From positions 186,001-250,000 of the forward strand of contig JAPDRO010000017.1 in assembly GCA_030247885.1 (NCBI GenBank): a DNA stretch of 64,000 nt, written 5' to 3'. Every line of letters begins with the position of its first letter. Position 1 is the stretch's first letter. Under the pieces are notes generated by a model, which was not told the DNA's origin, did not search any database, and saw only the letters and a list, made by a program, of their open reading frames with translations. Positions 47,330 to 58,509 of this stretch are shown here, piece after piece. This stretch comes from Taxawa tesnikishii (nom. ined.). Its lineage: Eukaryota > Ascomycota > Dothideomycetes > Dothideales. A program made the position numbers and the translations under genes.

Positions 47330-47987
47330 GATGCGGGCTGTGGTGGTGAATCTCCTCATTCACGAATCTGTCGTTTAGATATGGGTTGTGCAAGATAAAC
47401 CAGAGCTTTGCGTGCTGTAGTTCAGGCAGATAATTGCCTCTCATCATGGATGAGGTCGTGTGGACAGCTGTGGCGAGAATGCAGGATGATGTCATTTGTT
47501 TATCCCAGGGACCGTTGTTTGTTAGTTCGAGACTTTCTTCTGATTGAGTTGTCTGCCTCCAACCGTCTTTTCTTCATGTCCGTAGGCTATGCGATGCAGA
47601 TACACTTGCTGCAGCATTCTGAATTCGCTATGTCGAATCGGGCCCGTTACCATGCTCCTGCGCCTTCACGGTTGCCACATGTTGTGAATGCGCTGGCCGG
47701 GGACCGTGCTCGCGTTTCAAATTAGAGCAGCTGGAGATTGTCTACCAGCCGCGCGTGCCCCTTTCCACCACGCTACGATGCTGTTGCCCGGACTCAGAGA
47801 CACCGACCGCATCTCCACGTAAAGCACAGGGCACCCAGATGAGAGAATAGAATATTCACATGTCTGTCACCCGACTCCCAACGGGAACAGGAGCGGAAGC
47901 GAGTTAACACTCGAGGATCGTCTACCGAGAACATATTCTTTCACGGAAGCATTCGACTACCTCCACCTCCACCTCCACCTCCACACC
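47330..47987. promoter_or_regulatory. divergent intergenic region
   Basis: A 658-bp gap between acylphosphatase (-) and the next gene (+). A CCTCCA hexamer tract (about 47959-47982) stands directly before the plus-strand ATG and is probably in its 5' leader. Confidence 0.45.
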
Positions 47988-49534
47988 ATGGCTGATATCA
48001 GTCCGCCGATGAGCAGCAGCAACTCCCCGTTCTGCGGCCGGGTTCTCCCTCACCGAGTGTCTCGCCTTCGCTGGCCTTGGGAGCTTGTCCACTCCTCGAC
48101 CGCTCTGTCTCTGCGAATTCTACCGTGTCGACACAATCAGCACGATCCGTTTCGGAAGGTGGAACGCGTCGTCGAGGATACATGCGTCCACAGGGGACGT
48201 CATTTGCAGACTCTGCACGCAACCGTGACAGCGTGATGAGTCTTGGAAGCATAGCCCACATGCAATATTACTTTGCCAGGACGGGCTTGTTGGACGGAAA
48301 AGGTGCACAACTAGCAAGGGAGAAGAGGAAGACGTCAGGAAGCACGACCATAGAGCCGGTCATAGTCACCGAATCCGACCCTATCACACCGCCCTTGTCA
48401 ACAGATGGTTTGTCGGTATACGGAGGCTTGGGTATAAGCAACCCGGACCAACAAGGCTTCGTCAGCAGTCCCACAGACATGCATGCTACCGAAGAGCCCT
48501 GGAACGACTCCCTTGAACCCATGATGCTGCCACCGACTGTGAGCACGTACAAGCACAAAGAACCGTACCTGCAACCGCTTCCGGACATGCCGGTCCTTCG
48601 ACGAGAACTCAGAGAAACCCTGGAAGATGCTCGAAAATTGCTCGAAGAGTCAAATGATGGGCAAGTGGGTGAGTCTGGAAAATCAAGCCCAACAGCCTCG
48701 CCCAAACCATCGGAGAAGGAGAAGCAGGGGTGGTATGAAGTTCAGGGCATGCACATGCTGGACATTGTAACGCTTGCCATTCGAGCCGCGAAGAACTACT
48801 ACACCTCACACACCCACCCGCAGAAGCTTTACGCCGTTCGATCGGAACGCGAGATACGGTCTGATCTCTACCAGGTGCTGGAGATCCTCAAGCGGACAGC
48901 GAACAGAGAGTTCAGAGGAGGGATCCGACAGACGGAGCGTCAGGGCATTCTAGGCTGGATTGAGAGCATACACACTCTGTTGTCACGCGAGGAGGAGCAG
49001 GAGCGAGAAGAGCGAGTACATCGTAACCAATGGCAATGGCAGAGTGGGCATTGGGAAGGTCGCGAACGTGAGCGGGAATGGCTCTTCCTCAACACCTTCG
49101 ATACGAACGACGAGCCCCTGCCGCAATGGACTGAGCTGCCGGAAGATGGACCATCGCCGTTTCTCGAGGTACTCAGCAACGGCTTGAGGCTCGTATGCCT
49201 CCACAACGAGATCATCGAGCGGTCCAAGCGGCGGTTCAACGAGGTCAAGACATTCCACACAGATACCGCCAAGCCTTACCGGTGCGCGGACAACCTTCGA
49301 TACTGGATCAAGGCTGCCGAACTACGATGGGAGATCAAGTTGACCGTCAACGTCATGGACGTGGTTACGGGCAAGGACGCGGCTGCATGGAAGCAATTCG
49401 ACGAAGCAGTGCTGGTTTGGTGCAAGGGCGTGAGGGAAGAGTTCGTCAGGGAGTGGGCAGAGGCAGAAGCCAACGCGGAGAGACGGCCACCGGAGCTGCT
49501 CGTCCAGGGTGTTGAAGTGCAAGCGGAACACTGA
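47988..49534 (+). CDS. conserved fungal protein, function unknown
   Basis: The ATG at 47988 opens MADISPPMSSSNSP; after one missing base at CCCC 48025-48028 the frame continues VLRPGSPSPSVSPSLALG and then uninterrupted to 49534, about 515 residues in all. The first 210 residues are Ser/Pro-rich and disordered; the region around SLGSIAHMQYYFARTGLLDG is strongly conserved in character. The rest is a helical domain (DIVTLAIRAAKNYYTSHTHP, EIRSDLYQVLEILKRTANRE, CADNLRYWIKAAELRWEIKL) without catalytic motifs. I recall similar uncharacterised proteins in many ascomycetes but no function. The alternative start inside the second frame would need MGACPLLDRS at 48077, which is not preceded by a better context. 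Confidence 0.75.
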
Positions 49535-50563
49535 TGGCCCAGAGCGTTTTGTGTGTGAAGCGGTGGTTTGAAAACTCTCGTTCCATCTCGCTGTTCGTTG
49601 TCAGCGATGGATTGTTACGGATACCCAAGTTGCTAGTCATGTTCATAGCCTTTCTATCTTTCGTAATGCTAGTGGTGTCTGATACGATCATACATGCATG
49701 CTTCCGACCTCCCATCGACCATTCTGAGTTTACACCCTCCTGGCTTCTGCTTTCTCGCGGAACAACGGTCAGGGTGTAGATGTCTCGGGAGGGGCATATA
49801 GTTCATGTAAACGGCCCGGACAGTGTTCCAGAAAAACGACAGGCTTGGCACGTCTCCCGTAGAGCAGGGGCTAGGATGGGGATCGTTCTGCATGTCCGCA
49901 TCACCGCCTTGTCGTTTGCTGTTGCCTTATTGACCGTTTCGTAGTCGCTGAATGGGTACACAATCCCACTGGTACAGAGACGTTCATTTGGAGTCGATCT
50001 ACCGCACTGCAGATTGCGCTTGAGCTTGAGGGAAAAGGAGATCGTTCTCGTTCCGGGTTTGCATCGTCACGGCACAGAAGCCCAACCCCGGGGCGCGTCA
50101 AATCCATGTGAAACACGTCAACAATCAACAACCATCAGCCACTCACTACACAACCAGCCTGGTCCTTCGGACTGCCGCGAGATTGGACGACGGCGAAGCT
50201 CGACTTTGCGATTGCATTTCGACTCTTCCCTCATCCATACCTTCTTCAACCTTCGCCGAAAATAGACTTCGGAAGCCACGAGTTAGCGGGTCGAACAAGC
50301 TATACTCCGCTCAGCTGTTACTTTGACCTCCGGGTAGCGTAACGGCGTCTATATCATGAATGTACAGCCAAGCGCAATCCGAGACCGTTTTCGGTAATTG
50401 CAGCACGTGGGAGTTCATTTCGAGAGCATAACAGGAGTCAGAGATAGATCAGGCATCGCAGTCCAACGTACCAGAGGGCTGGCTGCCATTGCCCAAGCGT
50501 AACTTCCTCGTCCGGCCCCCGGGTTCCAGGTTCCAGGTTTCGCTCTCTTCGGCAGGCACAGCA
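49535..50563. other. intergenic, upstream of KAR9
   Basis: About 1 kb between two plus-strand genes. Nothing codes convincingly. A short stretch near 50335-50350 (GGGTAGCGTAACGG) looks like a tRNA A-box but has no partner B-box or acceptor stem. Confidence 0.45.
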
Positions 50564-53166
50564 ATGGCGCACCCGTTCTTTCATGGCTCACTGGACTATG
50601 CGCACGCACTTGAGGACAACAGGGATCTGGCGAGCGACCAGTCGTCAATCATCAGTTTAAGCGAGAGGATGGCCGACACGGACGTTGAAGAGGATACGAG
50701 AAAGTATAGGCTTCCGGATATAGGAAAGACGAGACTGCACCTACACACCAAGAAGGAGTTTGAAGACGTCTCTTCCGCTACTCCCTTGTCAATCTCAACG
50801 AGCGCATCAGGAACCCCAGACGCCGGAGCTACTCCAGGCGCGACGTCACCTAGGCCTCCTGTCTCGGACGGCGATGCAAGTGACAGCGATTTCGTTGCCT
50901 CGGGCATATCCCGCGCTGCCTCCATCTACACTCTGTCCAGAGTCTCCCTTGCAAGCCAGCTGTCACAACTCACCTCGATCCAACTCCCGAACGCCATTTC
51001 TCTGTCATCCAGGATCACTTCGATTTCGACTTGCGTTGCAGCTTCAAAGGCCTTGTCAGACGCAGCGGAACAGATACGCCTATGGATGAAGAAGGCTTCG
51101 GATGTCCTCAATGGCTTGGACGCGGAGGATGACGTTGAGTGGGCCGCAGCAGGAGGAAGAGATGGGCTGGAAGAGGTGGACTCGGCTATCAGCCGGTTCG
51201 ACACCATGGTTAGGATGTACATCATCGCGATTGAGGAACTCCAGATGCGAACGGACATTTCTGACTTATCTGCTGAACAACTTCGCGCAAATGTCGAGCA
51301 GATGGAGGGGATCCTCAAGGAATGGCAGAAGGTCAAAGAAACGTTGAGGGGTGTGAAAGAGCAGGTAGAGGTTGCGATGGAGTGGGAGGAGCTATGCAAC
51401 ACCGTCTTAGGCGAGATTGGACAGGAGCTAGATGAGTTGGGGCGGTTGGTCTTTGAGATGGAAGAAAAGAGGCATCGGTCCGTAATAGCTGAAGCCTTTG
51501 CCGAGGCAGCGAACGGTGTCGATATCAATCACCTTGCGACTATTGTGGAGGAAAAGCCTTCGAACCGCAAGTCAGCAGTAAGCAACCGCTTCAGTCTGCC
51601 GCCGTTCTCGCCTACGTCCCCAGTTCGCTCACCGCCAGCTTCCAACGACAAAGACGACCAGAATCTTCTGGCACTGTTCGCACGCATGCAACCCTTGAGA
51701 GCTTCTCTAGACTTTCTGCCAATGAGGCTCTCTGTTTTTCATTGCAGAGGAAACCCAGTCTTTCCCACCGCCTGCATAGAACTCGAGAAGAGGCGAGATG
51801 CGCTAGAGGAACAGTGGAAGAAACTTGAGGGCGATGCTGAGGCTTTAAGAAGAGAGCTTGGCGAGGACCGCTGGGTACTGGTGTTCCGCAATGCTGGGCG
51901 ACAGGCCCTCAAGATGTGCGAGTCGGTCACCCGCAGTCACGACAAGCTGAAAGAGGCTATCGGAAAGGGCGAGCAACACGCCAACATGCCTGTTGTGGCC
52001 AGGATGATTGAAAGCTACGAGGCTAAGAAGACCCATTACGGACCGGCCATTGAGCGTGTGCTGGCCATCATTGACAGGGGTGTCCTTGACCGGTTGACCG
52101 TCAACGGGGAAATCCTCAGACTGCAATCAGACATGAAGCGGCGATGGAACGCGCTCGAAGCGGACATGCGCGATCTGGACATAAGCCTGGAAGAGATCAC
52201 TGCGAACTCGAGAAACCAGCAACTCCGCGACTCGATTTCTACCATCCTCTCCTCTGAGCGGTCTCTAGCCAGTAGCGCCATTGATACCCCAGGGAGCTCA
52301 CCTGCATCGTCGGTGGTTCTCACCAGTCGCAAAAGCAGCTTTCATGATGCGTCTACACCCATCGGGTCTGCTAAGAAAGCCATCAGTACTCCTGCAAAGC
52401 GCACTACAAGCTTAGGTTGGCAGAGCAGCATTCCGCGCAGGACGCCGCTTTCGGCAAGGTCAACAGCTTCACCGGCGAGTTCAATACGGAGCGTCTCGAC
52501 TCCACTATCCCCAACGAGGCCCATCGAACCCTACACCAGCACACCCTCCCCCTCCTCCGCGAATTGAAGCAACCGGCCGGCAAACCACGCTTCTCAACCT
52601 CGACCAGCGGCTCCGCCAGTGTCGACTTCCTCCCCCTCTCCGCCCTGGAACCCTCTCGATACCGCAAAACACCCGTGCCCCGCCGCACCATCACTCCACG
52701 CACCCCAGCCTCACAGCTCGCCACCCCGAGCCCCTTAAGCCGCAACGCCACCTCCCCGACCCCACCAAAACCAACATCCCCCTCCACCCCATCCTTCGGC
52801 CGCCAACTCTCCGCCTCCGCGTCCAGTCCGCTCGCGCCACCCAGCACCACCCCTCTGGCGGCTGGGCGGTCTCCGTCCTCGTTGGCCAGTTACACAAGAT
52901 CCCGCATCACCACACCAGCATCCGGCAAGCAAGCCGCAGCGGGCACGAGGCGGAAAAGCCTTCTGGGCCCGCCGCTTGCGGATGAGAACGACGCTGACAC
53001 AGAGACCAAGTATCGATCTCGCCCGCCGAGCGCGTTGGCCACGCCAAGCGGGAGGAGGAGCAGCAGCGTGCTTCCGCAACCGAAGGCTAGAGAGAAGGGC
53101 GGAGGAAGGGACAGCAGGCTTGAGGGGAGCGTGCTGTCGGTGAAGGAGAAACCGCGGTGGCGTTGA
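50564..53166 (+). CDS. KAR9: KAR9-type spindle-orientation protein
   Basis: Kar9 links the microtubule tip protein Bim1/EB1 to myosin V to position spindle and nucleus. The ATG at 50564 (MAHPFFHGSLDYAHALEDNR) opens about 860 residues. The family core includes TRKYRLPDIGKTRLHLHTKK, IYTLSRVSLASQLSQLTSIQ, DVLNGLDAEDDVEWAAAGGR, VKEQVEVAMEWEELCNTVLG with VFEMEEKRHRS, and coiled coils to about residue 600. The rest is Ser/Pro/Arg-rich with SxIP-like pieces (SSIPRRTP; EB1-binding type) and ends EKPRWR. Near CCCCC 52548-52552 one missing base moves the frame. The downstream frame (LLRELKQPAGKPRFSTST ... RPPSALATPSGRRSSS) carries the conserved tail, so the stop at 52567 is probably artefactual. Confidence 0.9.
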
Positions 53167-53532
53167 CGGGGTTAGGGAGGGGGGGGGAATTTGGGTCCCG
53201 CTTCATCGCAAGGTCCTTTGGCGGCTTGTGTCCTTGGTGTTCTTTTGATGACCATTAGCATGTTTATTTGGCGAGGCGTTCCGGATGATACAACGACTGG
53301 GTTCAAAAATGCTGCGTTGAGTACATATGCAAGCGTTGTTGGGATATAGTCAAATGACTTTGTATACCAGCATCGTCTTCTGTTTGTTGGGCACGCGTTC
53401 TACCAAGCGCGCTTTAGCTGCCCTAAACTTTTCCTGTGCCCTGCATCTATATCCTCGCTTGTCCCTGCAAAACATTTCCCAGTCACGCGACTTCCGAGAG
53501 GGCAAAGAAAAAACGTCCCGGCTCGCCCGTGT
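53167..53532. other. convergent intergenic region
   Basis: A 366-bp gap between the 3' ends of KAR9 (+) and the helicase (-), with a G run near 53180. No gene is recognised. Confidence 0.45.
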
Positions 53533-56500
53533 TCACCGTCTCGCGCCATCCGCATTCCGCTCGAAGAGCTTGTAGAAAACCTCCATCCATTTCTTCTGCC
53601 TCTCACTCGGCTCCCTGCCGGGGTTCTTCAGCGACCGTGCCAGCACATCCCTCGCCTTGGCCCTTAGCGTCTTGAGCACAATCATGGTCCGCCAATCACG
53701 GACCTTGAATCTCAACCTGTTCCCGTCCACGATGATCACGCCGGCGTACATGTTGAACACGGCATCGCCGGCCAACAGCACGAGCGCGAAGTCGGACACG
53801 GGGCTCGTTTCCTGCGCGTTGGTGAAGCGCGACGAGGACTGCATGATGCTATAGAAAGACAGGAATCTCGCATCGAGGGAGGCGCCTTTGTTGACGGACG
53901 ACGGGTGCAGGCTGACGGCTTGGTTGTTGGCGATGTTGCGCCAGCCCTTGCCGTCCCGTGCCAGCACTTTGGGGTAGAAGGACCAGGCGGTGACGGAGTT
54001 GATCAAGAGGTCGTTGTTGTCCGCGAAGTTTTGACCGGAGGGGACGGAGACGAAGGTCCTGTTGCGGCCGGACTGTCGAACGCGCGACAAGGCGGCACGC
54101 TCCCCGGCTTCGAGGCTCACGAAGCCCGCGTCGGCGAGTGAGGATAGCAGCTGGCTCTTCAGATCCTCGATGTTGGCAAGGTTTTGGGGAGACAGGAAGT
54201 TCTTCTTGCAGAACTGGAACTCTGAGGAGCCGGGCGTTGTGCAGACACGACGCCAGGCCAGGTATGCATTGTAGGCGGTCAGAAGGTCCGAGTCGCCGCG
54301 CTTGAAGCCAAGCCGCACGCTGTCGGCTTGCTTCTTGGCGTTCATGGGTGCGAGGAAGGGCGATTTGGAGGACAGGATGGCGGCAGTGGTGAGGGCGAAG
54401 TCAACGCAGCCGTAAGTGCTTCCGAGCAGAATGAGTTTTCCCAATTGAGCATCTAATGGCAATTTGGCCAGTTGTAGACCAAGAGGGGTCAATTCTTCTC
54501 TCGACGTCAGTGCATTGACTTCAACCAACGCATCGATAGCTCGTCTGATGTTCTTGAGTGAAGGAGGATCCAACGCCGCTGACAACGCCTGCTCGATGTC
54601 TCCGAGGTTGCAAATTTTGACCCGCATGACAAGGTCCTGCAGCGATAACCGCAACATCTCCGGAGTTTGCTGTTCAGCCATGATCTCATCGTGCCGATAC
54701 TTGGTGAAGAGGTGGAAACAGATGCCTTCTTGTACACGTCCGGCTCTGCCGCGCCTTTGCTTGGCGTTCGCCCTCGAGATGAATGACTGGATCAACCTTG
54801 ACAGCTGCCGCCGCTCATCGAACCGCATCTCCTTGTGCTTGCCAGTGTCGATGACACATGTAACGTCAGGGATAGTAACCCCAGTCTCAGCGATATTAGT
54901 AGCCAGTACGATTTTTCTCACACCGGGAGGGGGTATGTTAAACGCTGCCTGCTGCTCTTCACTAGAGAAAGAAGAGTGCAAAGGATACACCAGCCAGCCT
55001 TGTGAGAAGGACGGATGCCCGGTGAGCATTTCATTGAGCTGCCGGATTTCAGCGATGCCTGGGAGAAAAACCAAGATTGCTTTGCTGTAGTTGCTGTACA
55101 GCTGATGGTAGGCCACCTTCTCCAGAAGTCTGAGAATCAAGCCGTAATCCACCCTATACTCATCGTAACTGGCCAAAGTCTTCACTGTCTTGGGACTGTA
55201 TCCGACAAGGTGCTGCTGGGTTGTTGATGAGGTCTGTTGAGCCATGTCGTCGTCGGCCTCATCGTCGTCATCGTTTCTTTGAGCGTTGTTCGAGTCGTTT
55301 TCCGGAGAGTAGCCAGTCAGCTCGATGGCATCCTCGAGAAATTTGGCCTGCACGGGGAAGGTACGGCCAGGCACCGTCACAATCGGGGCATTGTCAAGAT
55401 ATCTCGAGAAGCGATCGGCGTCTACAGTAGCGCTCATAAGCACGACCTTCAAATCAGGGCGCCTTGTCATAAGACTTTTCAGGACGATTAAAAGAAAGTC
55501 GGTGTCGATACTAAGAAAGCGTGAGAAACTACCCACCCCAATCGTGGTACGTTAGCTTACCTGCGCTCGTGTATCTCATCTATGACGAGGTGTGTGATGC
55601 CGTCAAGTTCCTTGGCTGACTCAAGCATTCGAAGAACGATTCCAACCGTTGCGTATACGAGACGGGTCTGCGCCACGGTCTGCGATTCCAGACGAATAGC
55701 ATAGCCAACCAGAGAACGTGCAGTTCCCACAGATCCCCTGCCCTCACCGAGTTCTTCGCTTACTCGCTGAGCAAGGGATATGGCCGAGATACGGCGGGGT
55801 TCTGTACAGTACACCTTACAATGTCTACCACGAGACAATTCATGTTCAAGAATGAAGGCGGGCATCTGGGTGCTCTTACCGCAACCCGTCTCTCCACACA
55901 GGATTGTGACTTGGTTATGTTCAACAGCAGCAAGAGCAACATCCCGGAATTGGTACATTGGCAGGTTCATACGGCCGACGAGCATCTGTTGGTAGGCGGG
56001 CGTAGACGTCTTTCTGGCCCAAAGGTCTTGTAGCGCGGGGAGACATCTGCTTGGCCTCTGCCAGCCGTCTTATCAGAGCTGACTGGAGTGGAAACTCCGC
56101 TTGTACCTTTACTTCTGTTTCTGAAGCTTGCAGTGAGCACAACGTCTTCGTCTTCTTCTCTCTCCACTTGTTCCCGTATCAGTGTCCGCAGAGACTTTAC
56201 TGTCTCACGATCCGTAGTATCTGTTCGTTCTTTCTTCGCATTTACGAACTCTTGCCAGAGATCCCTGAAAGCAGGTGGAAGACGCAAAGCAGCCTTTTCT
56301 TCTTTCGGAGAGGTAGAGAATAAGAGGAAAAGGGCGGCTGTTGAGACATATCCTTCGCTTTGCGCAACGTCGGGGGTCGCAATCTTGGTCATCATGATCG
56401 TCGTAGAGCGAGACACTGAACGAACAGTCACGTCTAGCATGAAAGACGCGTCAATGGGTTCCTGGTCTTTAGACCAATGGATAGTAACGGAGTGTCGACT

Positions 56501-58020
56501 TGAGTATGTGGTTGGGGAAATCATCTTGAACTGAAGCCTTGCACCGGGGTCCCTCGCACGACAGGCTTCTTCCAGGATTCTTCGAGCACTCATACCTGGC
56601 AGCTTTCCGAAATTACGCTTGGTGACGCCCACAGTGTCTGTTAGTATCTCACTTGCTCCATCCGAACCGGGCTCTGCCGGCGCGTCAAACATGCCACTTA
56701 GAAAACCAGAGTCACCATCTGCATTGCTCTCCCGAAGAAGTAGATTGGCCATCTCCTCCGCTTCTTTCATCACATCATCCGCACGTGTTTCCTCGATGGC
56801 GACATTTGAGTTGCCATTGCTCTGTGGCTTCTCAGTTTCCTCCGATATCTGCAGCTTCTTGCGTTCGGATTGATCCCGGATGATGTCGAGCCTCTGTTCA
56901 GACCATTTGTGGTCCGCCGCTTGCTGATCGAACAGTACATCGGACTCGATAATCTTCAGTCTTTGCAAAAGTTTTGTCTCGCCACGAGAAGCTTTCGGGG
57001 AGGCTTTGCTGCATTGCTCTGTCGCTTGCGTGCCTTCTTGTTACCAGAGCCACCGTCGCTCTCGATGAGATCAGAGTTCCGCTGGTATAGCCGAGTCTTG
57101 ATTTGTAGGTACTTCGAGAGCATCTCGTCAGGGTCAAGGTCGCTCTCGAGGTCACTGACTTCAATGTCATCATCGGATGACTGGTTGATCTCGGTCGAAT
57201 TTCTGGCCTCTTCTTGCTTCTTTTGCGGGTTGGCCGACGAAGTTGCATCTGGGCTTGCCTCCTCTGGCATTTCAGGCTCTCTAGATGGGCCATCTGTCGA
57301 ACCAGGCTTAGGCCTCGGGGTCGCATCGTAATCGAGAAGTTCGCCACTTGCGCTATGCAAAGGGAGCCAATCAAGCGCTTCCGTTAGGCCCCAAGACAGA
57401 TTACCACTTTCTTCTTGCGGTGGATGTGCTAAGATGTATTTGATTGCCTCGTTAACGCGCTGTTGTGATATGCCCAAGTCGGAAAATGTAAGGTACAGCT
57501 GCCATATCTTTGACAACAAATCATCTTCCGGAATGCTCTTGGCGGTTGTAGGCTTGTCGTTATGGAAAGGGGTTCCGAGGTGTTCTTCTTCCTCTATGAG
57601 ATCCAAAATCTGAAGCATAAGCTCTTCCGGCAGCCAGTCCCGAACAGTCAGGTTGTCAGCTTGCCCGCGGAAGACTCTGCGGTCAGTCTGTAGCCTCGCG
57701 ACTTGACGTGCTGATTCCTTTCGAACCTTCGGCCCTTGTTGGTCGATGACGTTCTGCAGCTCAGAAGTCTCAAGTTGCTGTTCGAGCTCCTCCGGGCTTA
57801 ATTCGTGAAGCTCGCGTGACTTGTCCTTGGACGGTGATGATGCTATGCGATCTTCGGACGTCACAGAAGTCGGCGCAGTAGCTATCGAAGCAGTCTCTGA
57901 TGCATCAGTACTCGCATCATTGGTCTTTTCCGGTTTTGGTTTTGAGGCGATCGAGGTAGTAGCGAAACCTCTCGCAGGATTAGCGGCGGGCTTTGTTTTC
58001 TTCTTCTTCCCTCCCGCCAT
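53533..58020 (-). CDS. DExH-box RNA helicase of the DHX29/DHX57/YLR419W type
   Basis: About 1480 residues on the minus strand. The N-terminal third is Lys-rich then helical with acidic patches (MAGGKKKKTK; EELEQQLETSELQNVIDQQG; WGLTEALDWLPLHS, a UBA-like piece). The helicase core shows motif I CGETGCGKST, Ia TEPRRISAISLAQRV, II DEIH, III SATVDADRF, V TNIAETGVTIPDVTCVID and VI QRRGRAGR, then the helicase-associated and OB-fold C-terminus. One 50-nt intron (55511-55560) joins in phase. Two frame breaks by one missing base occur, at GGGG 56997-57000 (before ETKLLQRLKIIESDVLFDQ) and GGGG 56037-56040 (before LQDLWARKTSTPAYQQMLVG); a fifth G (C on the coding strand) restores each. The family acts in translation initiation or ribosome-linked RNA remodelling. 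Confidence 0.9.
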
Positions 58021-58509
58021 ATCTCAATATCCAAGCAGATGCAAATGTGCTGAGGGACCCTTGGCTGCAGAGCGACGTCGTGAGAAGGTAGGTTCTGTAT
58101 TGCGACTTGGAACAAAATGAGGACGTGGAACGCGCGCGCAGTGAATTATTGAACCCCTCGAACTGACGGGACTGACGTATGGAGCCGCAGAACTATGGGA
58201 CATCAGATGTAGAGAATGAGGTAGAAGTAGATATGGATATCTCTCCAGGCAGCCTACTCATGCGGAAACACCGCAATTCCGCATGAGAACGTCTCGAACA
58301 AGCCGAGTACAAGCCGAGTACAAGACGATCGACGTCTTTGTTCGGTCTTCACTGGGGTTGAGAAGATAGCATGCTCAAGGTATCCAGCGACTTGTGGTGT
58401 TAAGCGAGCTTCGGGAAAAACTACCTTCTGGAGATACCGCAGCACTGGGTTTAACACTCTAGCAAGCCATCTGCGGCAAGCCAACAGGTGGCACACTTCA
58501 CCTCAGGAA
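58021..58509. promoter_or_regulatory. shared divergent promoter of the helicase and GCN1
   Basis: A 489-bp gap between two divergent starts, both probable translation factors. An imperfect doublet AAGCCGAGTACAAGCCGAGT lies at about 58303-58322. No coding frame is credible. Confidence 0.5.

Noticed and set aside
50330-50400. tRNA A-box-like GGGTAGCGTAACGG
   Set aside because: No matching B-box, anticodon arm or acceptor stem downstream.
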